From positions 1 through 35,264 of the forward strand of contig JAILHQ010000080.1 in the NCBI GenBank assembly GCA_024695725.1: 35,264 nucleotides of DNA, written 5' to 3'. A program made the translations under genes and the position numbers. Shown in pieces: positions 7,679 through 14,426 of the stretch. Source of the stretch: Cyanobacteria bacterium RUI128 (lineage in GTDB: Bacteria; Cyanobacteriota; Vampirovibrionia; Gastranaerophilales; Gastranaerophilaceae). How positions within the stretch are numbered: the stretch's first letter is position 1; each line of letters opens with the position of its first letter. The notes under the pieces are model-generated. The model saw nothing but the letters and a program-made list of their open reading frames with translations. It did no database searches and was not told the origin of the DNA.

Positions 7679-8309
7679 TTACCTCCTTTGTTTCTACGGG
7701 GTTTACTCCATTTACCCCCTTATTTACCCCATTTACCCCATTTACCCCCTGGAAAAGTTTTGCCAGAAGGATAGCAGAGATAAATGCAACAGATGTAACA
7801 ATGAATGTCGGAACAATTATTTCGGTAGGGTTTTTAGAACCGACTGCTACAAGAACGGCAATAACCGTTGCCGGTATTAACTGAAAACCTGCAGTATTCA
7901 TACCCAAAAACATACACATAGCATCTGATGCGGTATCTTTTTCTTCGTTAATCTCCTGCAAGTCTTTCATAACCTTAAGCCCTATAGGAGTAGCCGCATT
8001 AGTCAACCCTAAGGCGTTTGCCGAAACACTCAGAGCTATATTTCCTATTGCGGGGTTTTCCGGCGGGACATCTTTAAATAACCATTTTGTAATCGGTTTT
8101 ATTAACTTTGCAATAAGCTGAACCAGACCTGCTTTTTCTGCAATTCTCATAATTCCGAGCCAAAAAGCCATTATACCGATAAGCGACAACGCTATTTTCA
8201 CGGAGATATCAGCACCCTCAAGTATTGCATTGACGACCTCCTGAGTTCTGCCGTTTATTATTCCGAATATTATTGAAAATACAACCAGAAAATAAAATAT
8301 ATAATTCAT
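7668..8309 (-). CDS. spmA: Spore maturation protein A family (SpmA) with a repeat-derived GVN tail
   Basis: 213 aa; membrane segments and SpmA blocks include ILEGADISVKIALSLIGIMA, the motif GNIALSVSANALGLTNAATP and MCMFLGMNTAGFQLIPAT. The normal protein would end soon after the last membrane helix (ISAILLAKLFQ). Here a tail of GVN triplets follows, encoded by five 9-bp units of the window's GGGGTAAAT repeat, and then a short acidic end. Start: no ribosome site, but a consensus promoter places the -10 only 6 nt from the ATG, so translation is probably leaderless. Coupled to spmB by an 11-nt overlap. Confidence 0.9.
   Translation of the reverse strand: MNYIFYFLVVFSIIFGIINGRTQEVVNAILEGADISVKIALSLIGIMAFWLGIMRIAEKAGLVQLIAKLIKPITKWLFKDVPPENPAIGNIALSVSANALGLTNAATPIGLKVMKDLQEINEEKDTASDAMCMFLGMNTAGFQLIPATVIAVLVAVGSKNPTEIIVPTFIVTSVAFISAILLAKLFQGVNGVNGVNKGVNGVNPVETKEVNDD
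7701..7748 (-). repeat. In-frame tandem nonamer array inside spmA
   Basis: Plus-strand units ATTTACCCC occur at 7710, 7722, 7731 and 7740, with a diverged GTTTACTCC at 7701 and a 3-nt insert at 7719-7721. On the coding strand each GGGGTAAAT is read as GGG GTA AAT, Gly-Val-Asn. The 9-bp period preserves the reading frame. Confidence 0.9.
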
Positions 8310-8315
8310 GAGTTC

Positions 8316-8345
8316 ATTATACTATAATTACGTCACCCGGTTCAA
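8316..8345 (-). promoter_or_regulatory. spmA promoter, leaderless arrangement
   Basis: On the minus strand TTGAAC (8345-8340), an 18-bp spacer and a perfect TATAAT (8321-8316) lie 6 nt from the spmA ATG. The inferred transcript start is at or beside the A of the ATG. Confidence 0.7.
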
Positions 8346-8543
8346 TTTACAAAACTACATTAAGCACAAATTTCAAAAACACCCCAAATCATGGTCAGTT
8401 TCTCATTTTGAGAATTAATCAAGTATTTTTACAAAGAAGTTTACAAAACTTTGGTAAATTTTTCATAAAAAAATTTAAATTCCCATTTTTCTATTTACTA
8501 TTCAATATCGACCTTTTATTAAGATTTATTATGTAAAAAAAAC

Positions 8544-8555
8544 GTCATGCATGAC
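8544..8555. promoter_or_regulatory. Perfect 12-bp palindrome GTCATGCATGAC
   Basis: A self-complementary 12-mer in the divergent spmA/cobO region, flanked by A-rich sequence; it has the form of an operator. A one-mismatch relative of its core, TCATGCACGA, is at 6701-6710 in another divergent intergenic region. No regulator can be named. Confidence 0.4.
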
Positions 8556-8604
8556 AAAAAAACAAAGACAAAAGAATATTATGGAGTTAATATATAAGAA
8601 CACG

Positions 8605-8667
8605 GTACATCCGTTACCTGTTTTCTAAACGATGGCAACTAATATATCATTTGTTTGTAGGATGTAC
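8605..8667 (+). promoter_or_regulatory. Nested inverted repeat upstream of cobO
   Basis: The outer arms GTACATCC (8605-8612) and GGATGTAC (8660-8667) are perfect. Inside, AAACGATG (8628-8635) pairs imperfectly with CATTTGTTT, giving a possible two-tier stem about 60 nt long. It could be a structured leader or an operator. If the TATAAT at 8685-8690 is the real -10, the element lies upstream of the transcript and would be a DNA site. Confidence 0.4.
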
Positions 8668-8684
8668 AGGATAGTTGAATAAAG

Positions 8685-8690
8685 TATAAT
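8685..8690 (+). promoter_or_regulatory. Putative -10 box of cobO
   Basis: Perfect TATAAT 35 nt before the GTG start. The expected -35 position (about 8662-8667) falls in the right arm of the inverted repeat and has no consensus match, which would suit an activator-dependent or repressed promoter. Confidence 0.4.
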
Positions 8691-8724
8691 GACAATGCGG
8701 TTAGTATTTCGGGAGGCGTTTTAA

Positions 8725-9258
8725 GTGTTAGAACACGGTTATATACAGATATATACAGGAGATGGCAAGGGCAAAACAACAGCATCTTTAGGATTGGCAT
8801 TGAGAGCATTGGGACACGGCTGGAATGTAATGATTATCCAATTTACAAAAGGGGATTCAGCAACTTCATACGGAGAAATTATTTCAGCATCTAAGTATTT
8901 ACCAAATCTTGATGTTAAACAGTTTGGAATGGACAGAGTTGTATATTCTAACAATATCTGCATTTCAGATTACAAAGAAGCTAAGAAGGGCTGGGAATTT
9001 GCTAAAGAAGCTATCTTCAGCGGTAAGTATCAGCTTGTTATTCTTGACGAATTGAATATCTGTGTTGACATGAATATGATTAAGGTTTCTGACGTTAAAA
9101 ACGTATTATTAAACAAACCGGACAATCTTGAAATTGTTTTAACAGGCAGAAATGCACACCCTGAGCTTAAGGCTTTGGCACACTTGGTTACAGAAATGAA
9201 ACCAATCAAACACTATTTCGATATTGGTGTTATGGCTCGTGAGGGTGTTGAATACTAG
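8725..9258 (+). CDS. cobO: Corrinoid adenosyltransferase (CobA/CobO/BtuR family)
   Basis: 177 aa. The P-loop GDGKGKTTAS at residues 12-21 and the blocks LALRALGHGWNVMIIQFTKG, LVILDELN (Walker B-like) and ELVLTGR-type LEIVLTGRNAHPEL identify the CobA/CobO type of ATP:cob(I)alamin adenosyltransferase, which transfers adenosine from ATP to cobalt to make coenzyme B12. It is a single gene without other cobalamin genes, which fits salvage of corrinoids. Start is GTG at 8725 with GGGAGG 8 nt upstream. A strong terminator follows about 95 bp downstream. A structured element lies before it, but no B12 box. Confidence 0.94.
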   Translation: MLEHGYIQIYTGDGKGKTTASLGLALRALGHGWNVMIIQFTKGDSATSYGEIISASKYLPNLDVKQFGMDRVVYSNNICISDYKEAKKGWEFAKEAIFSGKYQLVILDELNICVDMNMIKVSDVKNVLLNKPDNLEIVLTGRNAHPELKALAHLVTEMKPIKHYFDIGVMAREGVEY

Positions 9259-9350
9259 ATAGTATTGAATGACGGGAACTTTATCCGTTTGATTTACCAT
9301 CTATGTTAACAGATTTAGGTCACATGTTGAAAAATAAGAGAGAGAGTTTT

Positions 9351-9378
9351 TTAAGCGAACATTTGTTCGCTTTTGTTT
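9351..9378 (+). terminator. Rho-independent terminator after cobO
   Basis: AAGCGAAC (9353-9360) and GTTCGCTT (9365-9372) form an 8-bp perfect stem with a 4-nt loop, followed by TTGTTTT. Confidence 0.85.
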
Positions 9379-9413
9379 TATAATAATGAAGTAATAAGCA
9401 CAAAGGAAGCATT

Positions 9414-10133
9414 ATGCGTATTAGTAGTATTAACAATATAGGATACCTTGACATGCAGACCATTCACAAAGTATTATCTTCCGACAAGATTTCCTTCAAT
9501 GACAAAATAAGTTTTGTTCGTAAAAACAGTGCAGTAATAAAGGATCTTGTAGACGCAAATATTACCTCCTCAGAATATCAAAAACTAATGCAAAAACGAC
9601 CACTGAAGAAATTCAAACCGTTAAGAAATTCATACACAAAAAGGGGTGATAAGATACTTCTTGCCGGTTCTCTTGGCGTACCTGTTTCAGAAGTTGATGA
9701 CTGCATCAGTGAGGCATCAGATAGAATTGAAAATCGCACAGATATACATATAGAACCAACCGAAGAATTGAACAAAATGAAAACCTATGTGTACAGACAC
9801 GGAAAACCGGAGCAGCTTGTTAACTTTTTAGATTATGAGCTTAGCTCGGCAAAAGATATTTTAGGGTGCTTGTATAGGACATTAGAATATAATGCAGGTG
9901 GGGTTGCTGATTATTTTGTACGACCTATTCACAGAATGAGTAATCGTACACTCGTAAGCCTGTACAGCACCATAGACAGAAATCTGACTGAATGCCAAAG
10001 ACAGGGCATTGTGTCACAAAGCGAAAAAGACAGAAATGCTGAATGGGCATTAGTTAAAATATGCCAAATTCAGAGCAATTCAAAATTGATAAATGCAGTA
10101 AAAACATACAAAAAACTAAAGGCAGCATACTAA
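9414..10133 (+). CDS. Hypothetical protein coupled to prmA
   Basis: 239 aa, not recognised. It begins MRISSINNIGYLDM, resembling the short N-termini of other lineage-specific proteins in this window (compare MRISASYNQ at 22800). The body is basic and predicted helical, with a Lys/Arg-rich stretch LMQKRPLKKFKPLRNSYTKR (about 58-77), a central segment LNKMKTYVYRHGKPEQLVNF, and a C-terminal helical third. There is no signal peptide or membrane segment. The ATG has an AAGGA ribosome site. Its TAA stop overlaps the prmA ATG as TAATG, so the two are translationally coupled and probably one operon behind the cobO terminator. Confidence 0.72.
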   Translation: MRISSINNIGYLDMQTIHKVLSSDKISFNDKISFVRKNSAVIKDLVDANITSSEYQKLMQKRPLKKFKPLRNSYTKRGDKILLAGSLGVPVSEVDDCISEASDRIENRTDIHIEPTEELNKMKTYVYRHGKPEQLVNFLDYELSSAKDILGCLYRTLEYNAGGVADYFVRPIHRMSNRTLVSLYSTIDRNLTECQRQGIVSQSEKDRNAEWALVKICQIQSNSKLINAVKTYKKLKAAY

Positions 10134-11041
10134 TGAATAACTATTATGAATTATATATAAAAATTAACCCTGATATGGAAGATGATGTCGCAAATATTTG
10201 TTTTGAGAATCTTGACTGTGAGGGTGTTATTTTAGAGGAACAAAAATTCAAAGATTTGGAAATGACCGAAACCTCAAGAGGGACATTGAAGGTGTTTTTA
10301 AGATCTTTAGAAACCCCTGACGGTTCTGATGTGTGTGAGTTTATAAAATCAACACGCAGCGAGCTTCTTGAAAGCGGGTTTGACGAAGACGAGCTTGGCA
10401 GCTGGGACTGTGCACTGTTAGAAAAAGAAAATGAAGACTGGTCTAAGAAATGGAAAGAGAATTGGGAGGTTACCCATATAACTGACAGAGTTGTAATTGT
10501 ACCTTCATGGCTTGAATACAAACCGAAAGGTGATGAATTTACGGTTTCTCTTGATCCGGGATGTGCTTTTGGTACCGGCACACACCAGACAACCCAGCTT
10601 TGTGTTGTGGGTATGGAGCAATTTCCGGAATTGATTGAAGGCAAACGTGTTGCCGATATCGGTATGGGCTCGGGAATTTTGTCTATCATTGCGAAAAAAT
10701 ACGGTGCTGAATATGTTTACGGCTGCGATAATGACCCTACCGTTATTGATGTGGCAAAAGAAAATGCCCAAAAGAATAATGTTGAATGTGTTTTTGAATT
10801 GGGAACGGCTGACAAAATCGAAGAACAGTTTGATTTTGTCTGTGCCAATATTTTGCACAACGTACTTTATGAGATTATGCCCGATTTAAAACGTATTGTT
10901 AAAGATGACGGGGTAATCGCGCTTTCAGGTATTATGGATAACAAGAAAGATATCGTACTTGAGGCAATAGAAAACAACGATTTAAACATTCTTGAAATAA
11001 ATAATATGGAACCTTGGATATCATACGTTGTCGGCAAATAG
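10133..11041 (+). CDS. prmA: Ribosomal protein L11 methyltransferase
   Basis: 302 aa, SAM-dependent methyltransferase that trimethylates ribosomal protein L11. The N-terminal L11-binding domain starts at NNYYELYIKINPDMEDDVA. The catalytic domain has the family signature AFGTGTHQTTQLC, then SAM motif I DIGMGSGILSIIAKKYGA, the acidic residue in YGCDNDP, and ANILHNVLYEI, matching the PrmA N-P/I-L loop. I start it at ATG 10133 because it overlaps the upstream stop as TAATG and matches the usual N-terminus; the same frame is open further upstream inside the previous gene. Convergent with ruvB, with 1 bp between stops. Confidence 0.95.
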   Translation: MNNYYELYIKINPDMEDDVANICFENLDCEGVILEEQKFKDLEMTETSRGTLKVFLRSLETPDGSDVCEFIKSTRSELLESGFDEDELGSWDCALLEKENEDWSKKWKENWEVTHITDRVVIVPSWLEYKPKGDEFTVSLDPGCAFGTGTHQTTQLCVVGMEQFPELIEGKRVADIGMGSGILSIIAKKYGAEYVYGCDNDPTVIDVAKENAQKNNVECVFELGTADKIEEQFDFVCANILHNVLYEIMPDLKRIVKDDGVIALSGIMDNKKDIVLEAIENNDLNILEINNMEPWISYVVGK

Positions 11042-11042
11042 T

Positions 11043-12110
11043 TTAGAACAAACTTTGCTGATAGCTGTTAATCTTCTTACCCAAATGTCTGTAACCTTCA
11101 GGTGAAACTTTACGTCCACGCGGGGTTCTCTGAAGAAGCCCTGACTGCAGCAGATACGGTTCACAAACGTCTTCAAGCGTTCTGACATCCTCACTCAAAG
11201 CGGCTGCAATGGTTTCTATCCCTACCGGGCCACCGTCATATTTTTCTATAATCAGATTCAACATCGCTCTGTCTGTAGTATCAAGCCCAAATTCGTCAAT
11301 ATTAAGCACATCAAGCGAACTGTCGGCAACTTCATCAGTAATAACGCCGTCATACTTTATCAGAGCAAAATCTGAAACTCTTTTTACTAACCTGTTCGCA
11401 ATACGCGGTGTTCCCCTGGAACGTCTTGCAATAGATACGGCACCTTCATCCGTAATTTTAATATCAAGTATTCCTGCAGTACGTTTTATCACTTGTGTCA
11501 GTTCCTCTATTGTATAGAACTGTAATCTGTGAATAATACCGAACCTGTCTCTGAGTGGACCAGAGAGCTCACCTGCTTTTGTTGTGGCACCTATGAGAGT
11601 GAACTTAGGCAGAGGCACTCGTAACGTTTTAACCGTTTGAGATTTCCCTGTTGTCATATCCAGTGAAAAATCTTCCATTGCAGGGTAAAGAATCTCTTCA
11701 GCGACTTTATTCAGACGATGAATTTCGTCAATGAACAATATTTCTCCGCCTTTTAATGACATCAAGATCCCGATTATATCTCTCGGACGCTCGAGTGACG
11801 GTGCTGAAGTTATTTTTATATCCGTTCCCATTTGTTCTGCAATAACCCCTGCAAGTGTAGTTTTACCCAAGCCCGGAGGCCCGTAGAACAAAAGATGGTC
11901 AAGCGGTTTTTCTCTCAGTTTAGCCGCCTCTATGGTTATTTTTAAAGTTTCTTTTAAAGCAGTCTGACCTATGTAATCTTCAAAAGTTTTAGGGCGAATA
12001 CTGTTTTCAAACGTTTTGTCATACTCAATAGACTCCGTTTTTATAACAGGGTTTTTTCCTTTGTCAGAAGGTTTATTTTTAAAATCATTATCATCCGATA
12101 TAATAGCCAT
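11043..12110 (-). CDS. ruvB: Holliday junction branch migration ATPase RuvB
   Basis: 355 aa AAA+ motor that drives branch migration with RuvA. Landmarks are IRPKTFEDYIGQ, Walker A GPPGLGKT (77-84), Walker B DEIHRL, sensor 1 LIGATTKAGELSGPLRDRFG, sensor 2 GTPRIANRL, and the winged-helix C-terminal domain with YDGGPVGIETIAAALSED and PYLLQSGLLQRTPRGR. ruvA and ruvC are not adjacent. The N-terminal 30 residues are a longer, polar extension than usual. There is no ribosome site; a perfect TATAAT lies 6 nt before the ATG, so a leaderless transcript is likely. Confidence 0.97.
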   Translation of the reverse strand: MAIISDDNDFKNKPSDKGKNPVIKTESIEYDKTFENSIRPKTFEDYIGQTALKETLKITIEAAKLREKPLDHLLFYGPPGLGKTTLAGVIAEQMGTDIKITSAPSLERPRDIIGILMSLKGGEILFIDEIHRLNKVAEEILYPAMEDFSLDMTTGKSQTVKTLRVPLPKFTLIGATTKAGELSGPLRDRFGIIHRLQFYTIEELTQVIKRTAGILDIKITDEGAVSIARRSRGTPRIANRLVKRVSDFALIKYDGVITDEVADSSLDVLNIDEFGLDTTDRAMLNLIIEKYDGGPVGIETIAAALSEDVRTLEDVCEPYLLQSGLLQRTPRGRKVSPEGYRHLGKKINSYQQSLF

Positions 12111-12116
12111 GATTTA

Positions 12117-12147
12117 ATTATATCACAGATTTAGACAACAGACTCAA
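12117..12147 (-). promoter_or_regulatory. ruvB promoter, leaderless arrangement
   Basis: On the minus strand TTGAGT (12147-12142), a 19-bp spacer and TATAAT (12122-12117), ending 6 nt before the ruvB ATG. It lies just past and partly within the end of the upstream gene (12131). Confidence 0.55.
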
Positions 12148-12628
12148 ACAAATCACCCAGAGATTCCGCTGCACCTGACAGTCCTTCAGATGCGCTGTCA
12201 ATAATATTTCCCAGTGTATCCATAAAACCTGACGAATGTTCGGCAACACCGCCCATAATATCCGCCCCTGCGCCTTCTGCAATTCCTGCACCAACGATAT
12301 CATCTGCAGCAGATGTACCCGCTTTTTCAGCTCCTCTGAATATATTTCTGGCACCGCCAAATATTGAATCAACCCCCTTACCGCCGTTTACAATATCATC
12401 TATTATTGCGAAATCAACCATCCTGTCTATAGTTTCACCTGCAACATCAGACGGTCTGTCAGGGTTGCCTGCATGCCTGCGTCCAAACATTTCTTCCTGA
12501 GATCTAAAATTAAAACCGGTTTTTTGCTCAGTACCCGATTTTTTAGGGTTAATTATCTGTCCCTGTTCATTTATGTATATTGTCGGTTTAACCTTCTTTT
12601 GCTGAGGTTTCTGCTTTGGCGGAGGCAT
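12131..12628 (-). CDS. 3' part of a frameshift-split lineage-specific gene
   Basis: 165 aa from the first in-frame ATG, but that ATG has no ribosome site and the same frame is open further upstream to the A8 tract at 12718. It is therefore most likely the second half of the gene that starts at 13002. It opens Pro/Lys/Gln-rich (MPPPKQKPQQKKVKP), continues with YINEQGQIINPKKSG, and ends in a Gly/Ala-rich helical region (GGARNIFRGAEKAG, AGIAEGAGADIMGG) and an acidic tail. No family is recognised. The composition suggests a cytosolic or surface tail behind the membrane segment encoded by the first half. Confidence 0.6.
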   Translation of the reverse strand: MPPPKQKPQQKKVKPTIYINEQGQIINPKKSGTEQKTGFNFRSQEEMFGRRHAGNPDRPSDVAGETIDRMVDFAIIDDIVNGGKGVDSIFGGARNIFRGAEKAGTSAADDIVGAGIAEGAGADIMGGVAEHSSGFMDTLGNIIDSASEGLSGAAESLGDLFESVV

Positions 12629-12690
12629 AGTAATAGTTATGTCCGCTTCACTGACATGAACAACGTTTTCTTTTGGTGGTTCAGAAACCT

Positions 12691-13002
12691 TTACATCAGG
12701 TTTAAAAGACTTTTTTTTAGAGGAGAGGCAATATCATTTTTTACCCCTGATAATTTATCAAAAGCGCCTTTAATTTTATGCCTACCCAAGACAGCCAGTA
12801 AAACAAGCGCAACACCGCCTGTTATAGCGCTGATGGTTTTCCAGTCATACTTATATTTGTCTTTCCAGGCTTGTTTTTCAATTTTTTGTTCAATTAAGTC
12901 TGAGCCTGTCGGGACATTCGGTTCTTTAACAGGTTCCCCGCGTTTTACCTGTTCCACACTTGTATAATTTGGTTGAAATCCGGAGATTCTTTGAATATTC
13001 AT
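12691..13002 (-). CDS. 5' part of a frameshift-split gene: membrane protein with N-terminal lineage motif
   Basis: 103 aa as read. It begins MNIQRISGFQPNYTS, reminiscent of the short N-terminal motifs elsewhere here. A charged region (IEQKIEKQAWKDKYKYDWK) precedes one hydrophobic segment, TISAITGGVALVLLAVLG (about 56-73), followed by the basic HKIKGAF expected on the cytosolic side. The last six residues are read after an A8 tract (12711-12718) and appear out of frame: shifting back one base there continues without a stop into the 12131-12628 frame, giving one protein of about 290 aa. ATG with GGGG about 9 nt upstream. Confidence 0.65.
   Translation of the reverse strand: MNIQRISGFQPNYTSVEQVKRGEPVKEPNVPTGSDLIEQKIEKQAWKDKYKYDWKTISAITGGVALVLLAVLGRHKIKGAFDKLSGVKNDIASPLKKSLLNLM
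12711..12718 (-). other. A8 slippery tract joining two reading frames
   Basis: The coding strand reads CTA AAA AAA AGT in the first frame, so A AAA AAA forms a classic -1 slippery heptamer followed by G. A -1 shift, or one extra A in the transcript, gives AAG TCT TTT AAA and runs open into the second ORF. Confidence 0.75.
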
Positions 13003-13070
13003 GTATTTAACCCCACTTATCTACATTAAACACCCTAAAGAATTAATTTGCTATTTTGTTAAATAATTAT

Positions 13071-13313
13071 TTACAAATTCATTGAATCCAGAGTAATGCC
13101 GTCTATTTTTTGCAAAGCTTTTTTGAGTGGGATCAATTCGGAATTATCAACTATTTCAAGCAGAATAATACCGTAATTAGCACATATATTACTGCAATTA
13201 CCATGCAAACCGATTCTGGTTTTTATGATACAGCCGAATTTTGAAATCACATCCTGAAATATGGGTGAAGTTGATATTCTGTCGGGGATTTTTATACCTA
13301 AGATAATTGTCAT
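13071..13313 (-). CDS. TM1266-like putative iron-only hydrogenase system regulator
   Basis: 80 aa with the beta-alpha-beta pattern of a small ACT-like (ferredoxin-fold) protein: a first strand MTIILGIKIPDR, then helix IFQDVISKFGCI, strand TRIGLHG, a loop with two Cys, strand YGIILLEIVD, helix ELIPLKKALQKI and closing GITLDSMNL. This pattern, with the IKTRIGL segment and the length, fits the TM1266 family that accompanies [FeFe]-hydrogenase maturation genes. A hydG gene at 28455 gives that assignment context, although it is 15 kb away. The family's exact activity is unproven. The ATG has GGGGG directly before it, too close for a normal ribosome site. Confidence 0.68.
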   Translation of the reverse strand: MTIILGIKIPDRISTSPIFQDVISKFGCIIKTRIGLHGNCSNICANYGIILLEIVDNSELIPLKKALQKIDGITLDSMNL

Positions 13314-13364
13314 ACCCCCATTTTAATCTGCATTTTTGGGGTTACAATACCTGAACGGACTAAC

Positions 13365-13691
13365 CTAATTATCCATTCTTTGTTGTTCTCTTTTTAAGAA
13401 CTCACAGTCAGCCTCAAGCCTTTTATCATCCATTTTATCAATAAGTTCTTCAATATTTTTAAGCTGTCCGAGCTCAAACCCGACTTCTGCCAAAAGCACG
13501 CAGTCATTACAAAGCCTGTAATTGTTGTACTGTATTGAACCTGCAAGCGGAGCATCCTGTCCGCAGGCATCACACTGAAAATATTCGTTGGCACTTTCAG
13601 GGTTATCTTCTATATCGTCAAGCCTCATTTGCTCAACAACCTTTTGCATTTCTTCAATAACTTCTTCTTTTGTTCTTTCAGGTTTTGCCAT
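13365..13691 (-). CDS. Small protein with a four-cysteine zinc-finger-like site
   Basis: 108 aa, not recognised. Charged helices at both ends (ERTKEEVIEEMQKVVEQMR, and IEELIDKMDDKRLEADCEF) frame a central FQCDACGQ and LCNDCV, two CxxC pairs about 20 residues apart, which would bind one zinc (or a similar metal). The ATG overlaps the pdxJ stop as TAATG, so the gene is translationally coupled to pdxJ. A role in pyridoxal metabolism is not implied by that alone. Confidence 0.72.
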   Translation of the reverse strand: MAKPERTKEEVIEEMQKVVEQMRLDDIEDNPESANEYFQCDACGQDAPLAGSIQYNNYRLCNDCVLLAEVGFELGQLKNIEELIDKMDDKRLEADCEFLKREQQRMDN

Positions 13692-14401
13692 TATTTTATT
13701 AACTCCTTCATTTCTCTGACCGCCTGCGGCAGACCGACAAAAATTGCTCTTGCAATTATACTGTGACCTATGTTCAATTCGTAAAGCCCGTCAATTTCGT
13801 GCATTCTTTTTACGTTTTGGTAGTTCAGCCCGTGACCTGCGTTTACCTTCAGCCCAAGACTGTGAGCATATTCTGTTGCATTCTTCAGATCAAGGAAAGC
13901 CTTTTGTTCATTTTCCGTTCCGAACGAATTAGAATAAGTACCCGTATGAAGTTCAATAAACTGTGCCCCCGTTTTATATGCAGCCTCAACCTGATTTTTT
14001 GAAGGGTCTATGAATAAACTTACTTCTATCCCTTTTTCAACCAACGGTTTTACAAATTTTATCCCGCGCTCAAGTTGCCCTGCGATATCCAGACCGCCTT
14101 CCGTCGTGAGCTCCTGTCTTTTCTCAGGGACTATACAAACAGCATCAGGCAATAATTTGAGTGCAATTTCCTGCATTTCATCAGTCATAGCCATTTCAAG
14201 ATTAAGCTTCGTTTTAAGTGTCTTTCTGATTACTTCGACATCATTATCTTTTATGTGGCGTCTATCCTCTCTTAAATGTGTTGTAATTGAATCCCCGCCG
14301 TTTGCAATACAAATTTTTGCCGCTTCCAAAACGTCAGGTTCAACCCCGCCTCTTGCATTTCTTAAAGTCGCAACATGATCAATATTTACACCTAATAACA
14401 T
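13691..14401 (-). CDS. pdxJ: Pyridoxine 5'-phosphate synthase
   Basis: 236 aa TIM-barrel enzyme joining 1-deoxy-D-xylulose 5-phosphate and 3-amino-2-oxopropyl phosphate, the last ring-forming step of DXP-dependent vitamin B6 synthesis. Family blocks are GVNIDHVATLRNARGG (4-19, with the substrate-binding His and Arg), ITTHLREDRRHI, LNLEMAMTDEM, CIVPEKRQELTTEGGLD, IELHTGTYS, and the closing NAGHGLNYQNV and LNIGHSIIARA. The ATG has an AGAGGA ribosome site. It follows the ABC ATPase gene by 25 bp and precedes the zinc protein with a 1-nt overlap, in what looks like a single minus-strand operon. pdxA is not in the window. Confidence 0.96.
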   Translation of the reverse strand: MLLGVNIDHVATLRNARGGVEPDVLEAAKICIANGGDSITTHLREDRRHIKDNDVEVIRKTLKTKLNLEMAMTDEMQEIALKLLPDAVCIVPEKRQELTTEGGLDIAGQLERGIKFVKPLVEKGIEVSLFIDPSKNQVEAAYKTGAQFIELHTGTYSNSFGTENEQKAFLDLKNATEYAHSLGLKVNAGHGLNYQNVKRMHEIDGLYELNIGHSIIARAIFVGLPQAVREMKELIK

Positions 14402-14426
14402 TTTTTATCCTCTACTATTAACCAAT

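Larger units (their letters stand above)
8310..8724. other. 415-bp intergenic region between divergent spmA and cobO
   Basis: No open frame of note. It holds the spmA promoter (8316-8345), a short inverted repeat TTCTCA-TTT-TGAGAA (8400-8414), AT-rich sequence, a perfect 12-bp palindrome (8544-8555), a nested inverted repeat (8605-8667), and a -10-like TATAAT (8685-8690) before cobO. No cobalamin riboswitch B12 box was found. Confidence 0.6.

Noticed and set aside
7701..7748. CRISPR-like array
   Set aside because: The units are 9 bp, contiguous and without unique spacers, and lie inside a coding sequence.
7139..8309. Sporulation capacity from spmA/spmB
   Set aside because: The pair is common in non-sporulating bacteria, and no other sporulation gene is present.
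8310..8724. Cobalamin riboswitch before cobO
   Set aside because: No GCCACTG-type B12 box or matching core was found.
10061..10132. Upstream extension of prmA
   Set aside because: This 24-residue extension lies within the 9414 gene in another frame; the ATG at 10133 matches the family start.
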